A stretch of DNA of 64,000 nucleotides from Candidatus Gastranaerophilales bacterium (GCA_944322755.1 CALUPY010000007.1:1-64000); one strand, 5' to 3'. Shown: positions 42,065 to 51,312, counted from the first letter of the stretch. Made by a program: numbers and translations. The notes: generated by a model not told the origin, from the letters alone.

Positions 42065-43205
42065 CTGCTTTAAAAATGCAAAAATATCAGCAATAGCGGC
42101 AGTGGTGCCGGAGGATGTAATCACAATTGACGATGAAATTGTGTTTTACAAAAATGACGAAAAACTCCTGCAGAGAAACAAAAAAATTCTCGGGCTCGGT
42201 AAGCGTCACATTGTTCCGGATGGCGTCACTAATGCTGATTTGTGCGAGGCTGCCGCAAATAGATTGATAACCGAACTCGGCGTTGAAAAAAATGAAATTG
42301 ATGCGTTGATAGTCGTTTCTTCCAGCCATGATTATATATATCCTGCATCAGCTTGTATATTGCAGGACAGGCTTGGACTTAGTGAAGATTGTGCTTGTTT
42401 TGATATATCCGGGCTGGCATGTTCTGCTTATGTATATGGATTGTGGAATGCTCATTCGCTTATACAAAGCGGGGCAGCAAAAAAATGCCTCTTGTTAGTT
42501 GGCGATACAGTGAGCAGGCACTCTGACAAAAGAAACAGAAATTCCAATATGCTTTTTGGCGATGCTGGCGTTGCGACACTGATTGAGTATACAGAGCACT
42601 CGATTCCATCGTATTTTATCCTTGGCACAAGAGGCAGCGGATGGAACAAAATCGTTGCGCCGGCAGGAGGTTCAAAATTGCCTATCCGGAAAGATATTGT
42701 TGATATTGAGATTACTGATAATAGAGACAATGTATGGCACCTTTGGGATGAAATTATGAAGGGGATGGATATTTTTAAATTTACAATGGAAGTCGCACCG
42801 AAGGGCATAGATGATATTCTAAAATTTTCAGGAAAAAACAAAGAAGAAATAGACTTTTTTGCTTTTCATCAGGCTAATAAACAAATCGTCGACAATATTG
42901 CAAAATACGTCCGTTTACCTAAAGATCAGTATTCGGCTGAAACCTTTACAAAATATGCAAACTGTGCAGCGGCATCTATTGCAACAAACATCTGCGATCA
43001 GCTTTGCGGTAAAAATCCGGAAAATGTTTTGCTTTCATCATTCGGAGTCGGGCTTTCATGGGGGTTTGCGCTTTTGAATATGAAAGATACTAAAAATCTG
43101 GGCATTGGCATTTACAAAACGCCTGATAAGCTTTTGACGCGTGAGGAGCTTGTGGAAAACTGGATAAGTTATTTTAAAGGAGAGATTGATGAGCTTCAAC
43201 TCTAA
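42057..43205 (+). CDS. 3-oxoacyl-ACP synthase III (FabH-like)
   Basis: A 382-residue condensing enzyme with the Cys-His-Asn triad Cys122 (SGLACSAYVYG), His271 (FHQANKQ) and Asn302 (KYANCAAAS). The family joins an acyl-CoA or acyl-ACP primer with malonyl-ACP. It is longer than housekeeping FabH, and its Asn block (YANCAAASI against GNTSAASI) is divergent, so it is probably a secondary-metabolism or glycan-cluster form using a special primer. It overlaps both neighbours. Confidence 0.9.
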   Translation: MHSCFKNAKISAIAAVVPEDVITIDDEIVFYKNDEKLLQRNKKILGLGKRHIVPDGVTNADLCEAAANRLITELGVEKNEIDALIVVSSSHDYIYPASACILQDRLGLSEDCACFDISGLACSAYVYGLWNAHSLIQSGAAKKCLLLVGDTVSRHSDKRNRNSNMLFGDAGVATLIEYTEHSIPSYFILGTRGSGWNKIVAPAGGSKLPIRKDIVDIEITDNRDNVWHLWDEIMKGMDIFKFTMEVAPKGIDDILKFSGKNKEEIDFFAFHQANKQIVDNIAKYVRLPKDQYSAETFTKYANCAAASIATNICDQLCGKNPENVLLSSFGVGLSWGFALLNMKDTKNLGIGIYKTPDKLLTREELVENWISYFKGEIDELQL

Positions 43206-43935
43206 AACAGTATTTATAACCGGTTCAAGACGTGGACTCGGGTGGGCAATGGCAGAAGAATTTGCGAAAAATGGGGCAAACATTATTGCTCATGCCAGAA
43301 CACAGACAGAAGAATTCTCTGAAAGATTACGAGAACTATCTGAAAATTATGGAGTTAACGTAAGCGCTTTGTATTTTGATTTAACAGATACAGAGATGAT
43401 GAAAGAAACTGTTAAGGATTTGATAATAAAACAGAAAACAAGAATAGACGTACTTGTCAATAATGCCGGTATTGCTCATGGCGGATATTTTCAAATGACA
43501 CCGGTTTCAGCAATAAGAGATGTTTTTAATATAAATCTATTTGCCCAGATGGAAATTACCCAGCTTGTATTAAAGTCTATGATTCGTAATAAATCTGGCG
43601 TCATTATAAATATGAGTTCGGTATTGGGGCTTGATATAAAAGAAGGCAGCTGTGCTTATGGTGTTTCAAAGGCTGCGATTGCTGCGTGGACAAAAACGCT
43701 TGCTGCTGAATGTGCGCCGTATGGTATTAGAGCAAATGCAATTGCTCCTGGACTTATTGATACAGATATGGCAAAGCTTATGGAAGAAAAAGCGGAGCAG
43801 GAAATGATATCATCTTCTGCAATGAACAGACTTGGCTGTCCTGCTGAAATTGCAAAAACAGCTCTTTTCCTTGCTTCAGACGATGCATCTTTTATAAACG
43901 GACAAGTTATCAGAGTCGACGGAGGGATTGTTTGA
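43189..43935 (+). CDS. short-chain dehydrogenase/reductase (FabG-like), second copy
   Basis: A 248-residue SDR. Cofactor loop TGSRRGLG (11-18), NNAG (91-94), Ser144, Tyr157 and Lys161 (YGVSK). The closing block (SDDASFINGQVIRVDGG) is typical of FabG. The Arg pair in the cofactor loop suggests NADPH preference. I chose ATG 43189, behind AGGAG, rather than TTG 43186. It ends at the start of the transketolase gene, sharing one base. Two different SDRs in one operon suggest two reductions, one perhaps on a non-fatty intermediate. Confidence 0.88.
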   Translation: MSFNSKTVFITGSRRGLGWAMAEEFAKNGANIIAHARTQTEEFSERLRELSENYGVNVSALYFDLTDTEMMKETVKDLIIKQKTRIDVLVNNAGIAHGGYFQMTPVSAIRDVFNINLFAQMEITQLVLKSMIRNKSGVIINMSSVLGLDIKEGSCAYGVSKAAIAAWTKTLAAECAPYGIRANAIAPGLIDTDMAKLMEEKAEQEMISSSAMNRLGCPAEIAKTALFLASDDASFINGQVIRVDGGIV

Positions 43936-44747
43936 TGACAAATTTAACAGAGCTATCCAAACAAATGAGAACTGACATGTTAAAAATGGCTTACTCTGTC
44001 GGTAAAACCGGTGCTCATATCGGTCCGTCTTTATCCCTGACAGAAATTATAGCTGTTTTATATTTTTCTGTAATGAATTTTGACCCCAAAAATCCGCAAA
44101 ACGACTCCAGAGACAGACTAATTCTCAGCAAAGGTCACGGAGTAATGGCGCAATACGCTGCAATGAAACAATTGGGCATGATTACTGACGAAGTTCTTTT
44201 GACCTTTAAAAAAAACGGTTCAAAATTATCTGCCCATCCGTCATTAAACAGAGAACTCGGCATTGAATTTTCATCGGGAAGCCTTGGACAGGGGCTGTCG
44301 CTTGGCGTCGGATGTGCACTGGCATTGAAGCGAAAAAAATCAAACTCCCGGGTTTTTGTAATTCTTGGCGACGGTGAATGCAATGAAGGTTCAATCTGGG
44401 AAGCTGCAATGTATGCATCTTATCAAAAATTGAACAACCTGACGGTTATTATTGATAAAAATAACATCCAGTACGATGATTTTACGGACAATATACTGTC
44501 TATGAATCCGCTGGATAAAAAATGGGAAAGCTTTGGCTTTGAAACGAAAACAGTAAACGGACACGACACTGAGCAGCTTATAAAAATACTAAATATGAAC
44601 GCTGAAAAACCGGTCGCTGTTATAGCAGAAACCATAAAAGGAAAGGGGGTTTCCTTTATGGAAAACAATCCTCAGTGGCACAACGGCATTTTGTCACAAG
44701 AATTGTACGAAAAAGCACTTGTTGAAATAGGAGGTGCAAATGCTTGA
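43935..44747 (+). CDS. transketolase, N-terminal (TPP-binding) subunit
   Basis: A 270-residue protein equal to the N-terminal third of transketolase. The thiamine diphosphate motif GDGECNEG (145-152) closes with Asn177 (IDKNNIQY). It also has SKGHG (66-70) and HPS (101-103). Split transketolases work as a pair with the next gene. In a glycan-type operon without other pentose-phosphate genes it likely transfers a two-carbon ketol group onto a dedicated aldehyde acceptor. The pair overlaps by eight bases. Confidence 0.92.
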   Translation: MTNLTELSKQMRTDMLKMAYSVGKTGAHIGPSLSLTEIIAVLYFSVMNFDPKNPQNDSRDRLILSKGHGVMAQYAAMKQLGMITDEVLLTFKKNGSKLSAHPSLNRELGIEFSSGSLGQGLSLGVGCALALKRKKSNSRVFVILGDGECNEGSIWEAAMYASYQKLNNLTVIIDKNNIQYDDFTDNILSMNPLDKKWESFGFETKTVNGHDTEQLIKILNMNAEKPVAVIAETIKGKGVSFMENNPQWHNGILSQELYEKALVEIGGANA

Positions 44748-45708
44748 TATAACACCTCAAAATATAAGAATGTGGTCATTATTAGGTTCTTGCGGAGCTT
44801 TTGGCGCTGCTGCCGAGTCAGTGGTGCAAGAAAACTCTAATATAGTTATGCTTACAGCTGATTTATGCTCATTTGCTGGGCTAAGCAGATTTTCAAAAAT
44901 GTATCCTGATAATTTTTTCAATGTTGGTATTGCAGAACAAAATATGGTTGGTGTTGCCGGTGGAATGGCTAAGGAAGGATTGATACCTTTTGTTACAACT
45001 TATGCTACATTTGCCTCAATGAGAGCATTGGATCAGATTAAGGTAAATATGGGGTATATGAAATTGCCTGTAAAACTTGTCGGAATGACTGCTGGGCTGT
45101 CTGTTGGCATTTTAGGAGCAACACATATAAGTATCGAAGATATAGCTGCTATTCGTTCAATCCCGAATATATGTATACTTTCACCGGCGGATTCTCTAGA
45201 AACAGTGAAATGTGTTGAGGCTGCTGTTCAAATAGCCGGACCGGTATATCTTCGTCTTTCAGGTTCTATGAATAATCCCCCTGTATACAAAGCTGATTAT
45301 GATTTTGTTGCAGGTAAAGCAATCACTCTAAAAGATGGAGAGGATATAACTATTATTGCAACCGGCACAATGGTTCATAACTCATTGAGGGCAGCAAAAT
45401 TGTTGAAGGAAAAAGGCATATCAGCAAAGGTCGTTAATATGCATACTCTAAAACCACTCGATGTAGATGCTGTAAAATCAGCATGTTCGAGTAAAATGAT
45501 AATTACAGTCGAAGAACATTCGGTAATTGGCGGGCTTGGAGGTGCTGTTGCAGAAGTACTGGCTGGTATTGAAAAGAAACCTGAACACTTGATTATTGGG
45601 GTTTCTGATTCTTACAAACCGGCAGGAGAGTATAAATACCTTCTTGAACAGTACGGGCTATTGCCTGAACAAATAGCTGAAAAAATTGAACAAAATTACA
45701 AAAAATAA
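44740..45708 (+). CDS. transketolase, C-terminal (pyrimidine-binding) subunit
   Basis: A 322-residue protein with the pyrimidine domain and the C-terminal domain of transketolase. The catalytic Glu66 is in NVGIAEQNM, a glutamate that activates thiamine. ATG 44740 lies seven bases from GGAGG. DXS, an E1-type dehydrogenase beta subunit and transketolase look alike here; the split partner and the missing DXS-type first half favour a transketolase-like enzyme. A neighbouring ACP starts 14 bases later. Confidence 0.9.
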   Translation: MLDITPQNIRMWSLLGSCGAFGAAAESVVQENSNIVMLTADLCSFAGLSRFSKMYPDNFFNVGIAEQNMVGVAGGMAKEGLIPFVTTYATFASMRALDQIKVNMGYMKLPVKLVGMTAGLSVGILGATHISIEDIAAIRSIPNICILSPADSLETVKCVEAAVQIAGPVYLRLSGSMNNPPVYKADYDFVAGKAITLKDGEDITIIATGTMVHNSLRAAKLLKEKGISAKVVNMHTLKPLDVDAVKSACSSKMIITVEEHSVIGGLGGAVAEVLAGIEKKPEHLIIGVSDSYKPAGEYKYLLEQYGLLPEQIAEKIEQNYKK

Positions 45709-45722
45709 AGGAGAAAAATAAA

Positions 45723-45962
45723 ATGACAACATTAGAAGCGTATACAAAGGCATTCACTGATACATTCGGTATTACTGATGAAGAGGCAAAAAATCTGAAA
45801 TTTCAGGATATAAAGGCATGGGATTCTGTGGGTCACATGGGTTTGATTTCAGCAATCGAAGAAGCTTTTGATATCATGATGGAAACAGACGACATTATTG
45901 ATTTAAGTTCATTTGAAAAGGGCAAAGAAATCCTCAAAAGATATGATGTTGAAATTAAATAA
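45723..45962 (+). CDS. acyl carrier protein (second of two)
   Basis: A 79-residue ACP with Ser35 in WDSVGHMG, behind AAAGGAG. It resembles standalone carriers of nonribosomal-like or glycan-acyl pathways more than fatty-acid ACP (Trp before DS, and MMETDDIIDL). After it comes a 219-base gap, a likely promoter or attenuation point before the adenylating ligase, which may load this carrier. Confidence 0.9.
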   Translation: MTTLEAYTKAFTDTFGITDEEAKNLKFQDIKAWDSVGHMGLISAIEEAFDIMMETDDIIDLSSFEKGKEILKRYDVEIK

Positions 45963-46181
45963 GTTTTAATAGATTTACCCAGACACAGCAGGCCTTTTTG
46001 TTTATGTGATGTCAATGAGGACAGAGTATTGAATGCATCCAGCTATTAAATCATTTTTTAGTGTTCACCTAGAAATGCAATCAATACAAAGTCAATATAT
46101 TAATCACAAAAAAACAAATTGGTCTGGCTGTTCGGTAAATCCATCAACGCCAAAAGCTGCAAAATCAGGGAATCTTGTATA

Positions 46182-47594
46182 ATGATATGGAACTTAAATA
46201 ATTTTAAAAATAATACAGCAGTAATCACCGAAAACGGTCAAAAAATCACATACGAAGAACTTGACAGGTATTGCCGCTCGCTGACAGATATAATCGGCAA
46301 GCGCTGTCTTGTTTTCAATCTTTGCCGCAATGAAATCGGCTCACTGGTCGGCTACATTGGATTTTTAAATGCCGGTATTGTACCTGTTATGCTCAAAGCG
46401 GATTTAGATTCTGAGCTTTTGCAAGAATGCATAGATACGTACAAACCGGATTATTTGAATGTTCCGTCAGAAATGGCAGAAGAATTTACGGACTGCAAAG
46501 AAGTCTATAAAAATCTCGGCTACAGCTTGCTAAAAACGAAGTATGAGAATGTTTTTGAGCTAAACGATGAACTGGCGCTTCTTTTAACAACATCTGGCTC
46601 AACCGGCAGCCCGAAACTTGTCAGACAGAGTTACAAAAATATTGAAGCAAACACAAAATCTATTGCGGAATACTTAAACCTCGATGAAACAGAGCGTGCA
46701 ATCACTACCTTGCCGATGAATTACACATACGGTATTTCTATTATAAATACACATCTTTGGATAGGCGCATGCCTGATTCTGACGGAAAAAGGGCTTATGC
46801 AAAAAGATTTCTGGCAGCAGCTTAAAGAGCATAACGCAACCTCTTTCGGCGGAGTTCCATACACTTATGAAATGCTTGAGCGTCTGAGATTTTTCAGGAT
46901 GGATTTGCCGTCATTGCGGTATGTAACACAGGCAGGCGGAAAGCTTTCACCGGATTTGCACGAAAAATTTGCAAAATGGGCACTTGAAAAAAACAAAAAG
47001 TTTATTGTTATGTATGGACAAACAGAAGCTACAGCAAGAATGTCCTACCTTCCTGCAGAAAAATCACTCGAAAAATACGGCAGTATGGGTATTGCAATCC
47101 CAGGCGGTAAATTTTCGCTGATTGATGTGAACGGAGCTGAAATTACAACGCCGGAGACTGTAGGCGAGCTTGTTTATGAAGGTGACAATGTCACTTTAGG
47201 CTATGCTCAATGCGGAGATGACCTAAAAAAAGGAGACGAAAGAGGAGGACGGCTTGTCACCGGAGATATGGCAAAATTTGATAAAGACGGATTTTTCTAT
47301 ATTGTCGGACGAAAAAAACGTTTCTTAAAAATTTTTGGCAACCGCGTAAATCTTGATGAAAGCGAAAGATTAATAAAAAGCAATTTTGACAACATTGACT
47401 GTGCTTGCTGCGGTAAAGATGACAGTATGTGTATATTTTTGACAGACAGCAGCTATAATGAGCGGGTTTTAAATTTTATGACCCTTAAAACAGGGTTAAA
47501 CCGAGCCGCATTTAGGATTCAAGACATAGAAGAAATCCCGAAAAACGAAGCCGGAAAAACGTTGTATAAAGCGCTGGAACAGTATTATGCTTAA
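46182..47594 (+). CDS. AMP-forming acyl ligase (adenylation domain)
   Basis: A 470-residue adenylating enzyme of the acyl-CoA/acyl-ACP ligase superfamily. P-loop TTSGSTGSPK (136-145), MYGQTEATARM, VTGDMAKFDKDGFFYI, and the catalytic Lys459 in NEAGKTLYKAL. ATG 46182 is preceded by a weak AGGGA. It would activate a carboxylate and pass it to CoA or, more likely here, to the ACP directly upstream. It overlaps the GNAT gene by eight bases. Confidence 0.9.
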   Translation: MIWNLNNFKNNTAVITENGQKITYEELDRYCRSLTDIIGKRCLVFNLCRNEIGSLVGYIGFLNAGIVPVMLKADLDSELLQECIDTYKPDYLNVPSEMAEEFTDCKEVYKNLGYSLLKTKYENVFELNDELALLLTTSGSTGSPKLVRQSYKNIEANTKSIAEYLNLDETERAITTLPMNYTYGISIINTHLWIGACLILTEKGLMQKDFWQQLKEHNATSFGGVPYTYEMLERLRFFRMDLPSLRYVTQAGGKLSPDLHEKFAKWALEKNKKFIVMYGQTEATARMSYLPAEKSLEKYGSMGIAIPGGKFSLIDVNGAEITTPETVGELVYEGDNVTLGYAQCGDDLKKGDERGGRLVTGDMAKFDKDGFFYIVGRKKRFLKIFGNRVNLDESERLIKSNFDNIDCACCGKDDSMCIFLTDSSYNERVLNFMTLKTGLNRAAFRIQDIEEIPKNEAGKTLYKALEQYYA

Positions 47595-48183
47595 AGAAGA
47601 AACAAAGATATGTAAAATGCCTGCAAATGCAGATAATGAAATAAATATGCAAAAAGACGGATACTTTTTTGCAGACAGGACTTTACTTGCATCGATAAAT
47701 CTATCCAGATTTGCAATAGACACGAAAAAACTCATCAGGTTGAATATTGTCAACACAAAAGAACACAAGGAAGAAATTTTTGAAGTTGCAAGAAAGTCTT
47801 TCCCTTATGACAGACGCTTTCATCTGACGCCTGAAATAGATAACGCTACGGCTGAGACTGAAATAAAAAAATGGGTTGAAAATCTCGACGATGTACTGGT
47901 TTGTATCTATAAGGATAAAGTTATAGGATTTCTTGCGCTAAAGGAAACCGATGATGAGACACTTTTTGTGCATCTTGCTGCTGTTGATGAAAAATACAGA
48001 TTGACAGGGGCTGCAATGTCTTTATATGCAAGAGCGGTAGAAATTGCAAAAGAGAAGGGGTACAAAAAACTAGACGGGAGAATAAGCTCTCAAAATACAG
48101 CGGTTATGAATCTATACGCCTATCTTGGCGCTTCTTTCTCAGACCCTGAAGATATATTTATTAAAGGAAAAATTGATGAGTAA
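47587..48183 (+). CDS. GNAT-family N-acetyltransferase (WecD/RffC-like)
   Basis: A 198-residue protein. The GNAT fold occupies about residues 50-195 with the acetyl-CoA part VHLAAVDEKYRLTGAAMSL (the R-x-x-G-x-G/A position reads RLTGAA) and a final beta-bulge (YLGASFSDPEDIFI). The layout, with 'QNTAVMNLYAYLGASF', resembles WecD, which N-acetylates amino sugars. It suggests that an amino group is installed or acylated in the product. It overlaps LuxE by eight bases. Confidence 0.82.
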   Translation: MLKEETKICKMPANADNEINMQKDGYFFADRTLLASINLSRFAIDTKKLIRLNIVNTKEHKEEIFEVARKSFPYDRRFHLTPEIDNATAETEIKKWVENLDDVLVCIYKDKVIGFLALKETDDETLFVHLAAVDEKYRLTGAAMSLYARAVEIAKEKGYKKLDGRISSQNTAVMNLYAYLGASFSDPEDIFIKGKIDE

Positions 48184-49255
48184 CTTGGAAAAACTGTTTG
48201 AAATAGAACCATACAGTCTAAATAAAGAAGAAAAAGAAAAAATGCTTTCGGAAGAACTCGGCAGATTAACGGAATTTCATTATAACAACTGTCCTGAGTA
48301 CAAAAAGATACTCGACAGACTCGGATATGATGTAACAAAAACACATACAACAGAAGAACTTCCGTTTATTCCTGTCAGATTGTTCAAATTCTATGACCTT
48401 ATGAGCTGCCCCAAAGATGATATTGTAAAAACAATGACATCTTCCGGCACCTCCGGACAGGCTGTTTCAAAGATTTATCTGAGTGCGCAAAACACAAAAA
48501 ATCAGTCAAAAACTCTTACGGAGATTATCACTTCATTCATCGGAAAACAGCGGCTTCCGTTGCTTCTTTTGGATACGGAGATGGTAAAAAAAGACCGCTC
48601 AATGTTTTCCGCCCGCGGCGCCGGCATAATAGGTTTTTCTATGTTCGGGCGTGATACGGTTTATGCTCTCGATTCTGATATGAACCTTGATTTTGACAAA
48701 GTGGCTGCATTTCTTGAAAAACACAAAGACGAACCGATTCTTATGTTCGGATACACCTACATGATATGGCAGTTTGTCGTAAAAGAGCTGAAAAAACGAG
48801 GCGTAAATTTTAATATAAAAAACGGTATCCTGTTTCATATAGGCGGCTGGAAAAAGCTTAAAGATGAGGCAGTAGACGTATTTACCTACAATAAGACAAT
48901 AAATGATGTAATGGGCAGTGTAAAAGTCTACAATTATTACGGCATGGCAGAGCAGCTAGGGTCTGTTTTTGTTCAGTGTGAACACGGACACATGCACTGC
49001 TCAAATTATTCAGATATTATCACCCGTCATCCGTATGACTTTACGCCCTGCAAGTTTGGCGAGAAAGGTATTATACAGCTTTTATCGGTACTGCCGGAGT
49101 CTTACCCCGGTCATTCCCTCCTGACAGAAGACGAAGGGGTTGTACTCGGTGAAGATGATTGTGCGTGCGGAAGAAAGGGCAAATACTTTGAAATAAAAGG
49201 TAGAATAAAAAATGCAGAAATAAGAGGATGTTCAGATACTTATGAGCGGCGTTAG
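48176..49255 (+). CDS. LuxE-like acyl-protein synthetase
   Basis: A 359-residue protein of the LuxE family, which activates a fatty acid with ATP and carries the acyl group on a cysteine before reduction by LuxC. The adenylate loop is TSSGTSGQAV (88-97), and YNYYGMAEQLGSVFVQCEHG is characteristic. The C-terminal CACGRKGKY region may hold the acyl-accepting cysteine. No luciferase subunits lie nearby, so this is not a bioluminescence operon; orphan LuxE/LuxC pairs are known in surface-glycan clusters. ATG 48176 overlaps the GNAT gene. Confidence 0.85.
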   Translation: MSNLEKLFEIEPYSLNKEEKEKMLSEELGRLTEFHYNNCPEYKKILDRLGYDVTKTHTTEELPFIPVRLFKFYDLMSCPKDDIVKTMTSSGTSGQAVSKIYLSAQNTKNQSKTLTEIITSFIGKQRLPLLLLDTEMVKKDRSMFSARGAGIIGFSMFGRDTVYALDSDMNLDFDKVAAFLEKHKDEPILMFGYTYMIWQFVVKELKKRGVNFNIKNGILFHIGGWKKLKDEAVDVFTYNKTINDVMGSVKVYNYYGMAEQLGSVFVQCEHGHMHCSNYSDIITRHPYDFTPCKFGEKGIIQLLSVLPESYPGHSLLTEDEGVVLGEDDCACGRKGKYFEIKGRIKNAEIRGCSDTYERR

Positions 49256-50417
49256 ATACTTAATTGGAAATGAAAATATACTAAACTTACCAATGGCGAC
49301 TTTATGCGATGAGGTTTGTGATTTTTTAAATGACCTGTCTAAAGAAATTTTAGGCTCGCAGGCAGGGCGGCTTTACCCGGATTTGTCGGCATTGGCGTTC
49401 TGGTGCAGAAAAGCAAATATCCAAAAAATAAAAGAAACCGCACCGGTTAAAACAAACAGACTTGGAAGAGGGCTTTGTTTTCACATTGCACCCTCAAATA
49501 TACCGGTCAATTTTGCGTTCTCATACGGATTCTCCCTGCTTGCCGGCAACGCAAACATAGTCCGGATACCGAGCAAGGATTTTCCTCAAGTGGACGCTCT
49601 TGTTGAAATATTCAAAAAAGTATTAGAAAAATATCCAAAAATTAAGGATAGGACAGCTTTTGTAAAATACGACAGAACATCTGATGCAACAGCCGTATTT
49701 TCAAAAATAGCGGATGCCAGAATGATTTGGGGCGGGGATAATACAATAAAGACCGTAAAGTCCTGCGAAACAAAACCGCGCTGTATAGATATTGCATTTG
49801 CAGACAGGTATTCTGTGTGCATAATAGACGGACAGAGTATTTTAGAAGCTGATGAAAACTCAATAGAGAGACTTGCTCAAAACTTTTATAACGACACGTA
49901 TCTGATGGACCAAAACGCTTGTTCTTCTCCGCAGCTTATATACTGGCAAAACGATAGCGAACAAGCCCGCGAGAAATTCTGGAATGCTGTTTACAAGACA
50001 GCAAAAGAAAAATACGTTCTGCAAGATGCAGTATGTGTGGACAAATACACAAAATTCTGCGAGGACGCAATAGACTATTCAGACAAAATAAAATCCGTAA
50101 AACATTCAGAAAACCTCTTGTACAGAAGTGAAATAACTGCACCTGATAAAGATATAGAAAATCTTAGGGGCAAAGCCGGATACTTTTACGAGTACTCACT
50201 AAAGGATATAGGAGAGCTATTCTCTGTGGTGGATGAAAAGTATCAGACCGTCACTTATTATGGAATAGATGCACAAAAGCTTGCAAAAGATATAGTCTTG
50301 CATGAATTGCGCGGTATAGACAGAATCGTTCCAATCGGAAAAGCTATGGACATAGACGTTATCTGGGACGGATACGACCTGTTGACGCAGCTATCGAGGA
50401 TAATAGATGTACGTTGA
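49242..50417 (+). CDS. LuxC-like acyl-protein reductase (aldehyde-forming)
   Basis: A 391-residue member of the LuxC acyl-CoA reductase family of the aldehyde dehydrogenase fold. FHIAPSNIPVNFAFSY (80-95) is the family signature, and the nucleophile is Cys227 in MDQNACSSPQL. It reduces an enzyme- or ACP-bound acyl group to an aldehyde with NADPH. The overlap with luxE (14 bases) and with the following dehydrogenase gene (11 bases) supports a shared complex. The aldehyde could be the acceptor for the split transketolase upstream. Confidence 0.88.
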   Translation: MSGVRYLIGNENILNLPMATLCDEVCDFLNDLSKEILGSQAGRLYPDLSALAFWCRKANIQKIKETAPVKTNRLGRGLCFHIAPSNIPVNFAFSYGFSLLAGNANIVRIPSKDFPQVDALVEIFKKVLEKYPKIKDRTAFVKYDRTSDATAVFSKIADARMIWGGDNTIKTVKSCETKPRCIDIAFADRYSVCIIDGQSILEADENSIERLAQNFYNDTYLMDQNACSSPQLIYWQNDSEQAREKFWNAVYKTAKEKYVLQDAVCVDKYTKFCEDAIDYSDKIKSVKHSENLLYRSEITAPDKDIENLRGKAGYFYEYSLKDIGELFSVVDEKYQTVTYYGIDAQKLAKDIVLHELRGIDRIVPIGKAMDIDVIWDGYDLLTQLSRIIDVR

Positions 50418-51312
50418 AAAAAGTCAAAGAAAAATTTCCATAATCGGCACAGGCGCTGTAGGGTCGGCAATAGCCTACGCAATTATGATGCGGGGGCTTG
50501 CTGATAAAATTGTTTTGATTGATACAAATAAAAAGCTTGCAAATGCAGAACTGCTGGATATAAAACACGGACTGCATAATATACCCTGCGCAGAACTTGT
50601 CAGCGGTGACTATTCAGACATAGAAGACAGCTCGATTATTATTGTTACGGCAGGCAGAAGCCGGAGAGAAGGTGAAAGCAGGCTGGACTTAGCACAGGAC
50701 AATATAAAAATTGCTGCAAAAATAGCAGAAAATATAAAAACTTATTACAACACAGGTGTTGTAATTGTAGTCTCAAACCCGGTAGACGTAATCACTTACT
50801 ATATGACAAAGCACCTTAATCTCGAAAAGGGCAAGGTTTTTGGCACGGGTTGCATGCTGGATTCTTCGAGATTATCCGCTATATTGACGGATTACCTCGG
50901 CAAAAACGTTGAGATTCCTGTTATAGGAGAGCACGGAAACTCGCAGATTCCGTTGTGGAGTGCAATAGGGGAATGTGGTTTGAGCGAGTCACAAAAAGCC
51001 GCAATGGAAGACAATGTGCGTTCAATGGGTGCAGAAATTATTGCAGGCAAGGGTAAAACTTTTTTCGGAATAGCTACTTGTGTAGCTGTGCTTACAGAGA
51101 CAATAATTAAAAATAAACCGACAAAACTCTGCATTTCAACCGTATTAAATGGAGAATACGGTATTAAAGATGCCGCATTAAGTGTACCTTGTATTGTAGA
51201 TTCAATAGGGGTTAAAATTATCGAGAATTTAAATCTTTCATCCAAAGAACTCATGTTTTTACAAAAAACAGCTAGAGCTATATACACAACAACATCTATT
51301 CATCAAGAATAA
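50407..51312 (+). CDS. LDH/MDH-family 2-hydroxyacid dehydrogenase
   Basis: A 301-residue member of the L-lactate/malate dehydrogenase family. The NAD loop is IGTGAVGS (13-20), and the catalytic His176 is in GEHGNSQIPLWS. At the specificity position, where lactate dehydrogenases have Gln (AGxxQKPGETR), the chain reads AGRSRREGESR, with Arg86. Arg there is the malate-dehydrogenase residue, so oxaloacetate or another acidic 2-oxo acid is likelier than pyruvate, despite the otherwise LDH-like motifs. It ends the operon and overlaps luxC by 11 bases. Confidence 0.88.
   Translation: MYVEKSQRKISIIGTGAVGSAIAYAIMMRGLADKIVLIDTNKKLANAELLDIKHGLHNIPCAELVSGDYSDIEDSSIIIVTAGRSRREGESRLDLAQDNIKIAAKIAENIKTYYNTGVVIVVSNPVDVITYYMTKHLNLEKGKVFGTGCMLDSSRLSAILTDYLGKNVEIPVIGEHGNSQIPLWSAIGECGLSESQKAAMEDNVRSMGAEIIAGKGKTFFGIATCVAVLTETIIKNKPTKLCISTVLNGEYGIKDAALSVPCIVDSIGVKIIENLNLSSKELMFLQKTARAIYTTTSIHQE

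Noticed and set aside
43935-45708. 1-deoxyxylulose-5-phosphate synthase or pyruvate dehydrogenase E1
   Set aside because: The split point, SKGHG and GDGECNEG blocks fit the split transketolase type; DXS is a single chain.
48176-50417. Bioluminescence operon
   Set aside because: luxE- and luxC-like genes are present, but luxA, luxB and luxD are absent and the neighbours are glycan and acyl-carrier genes.
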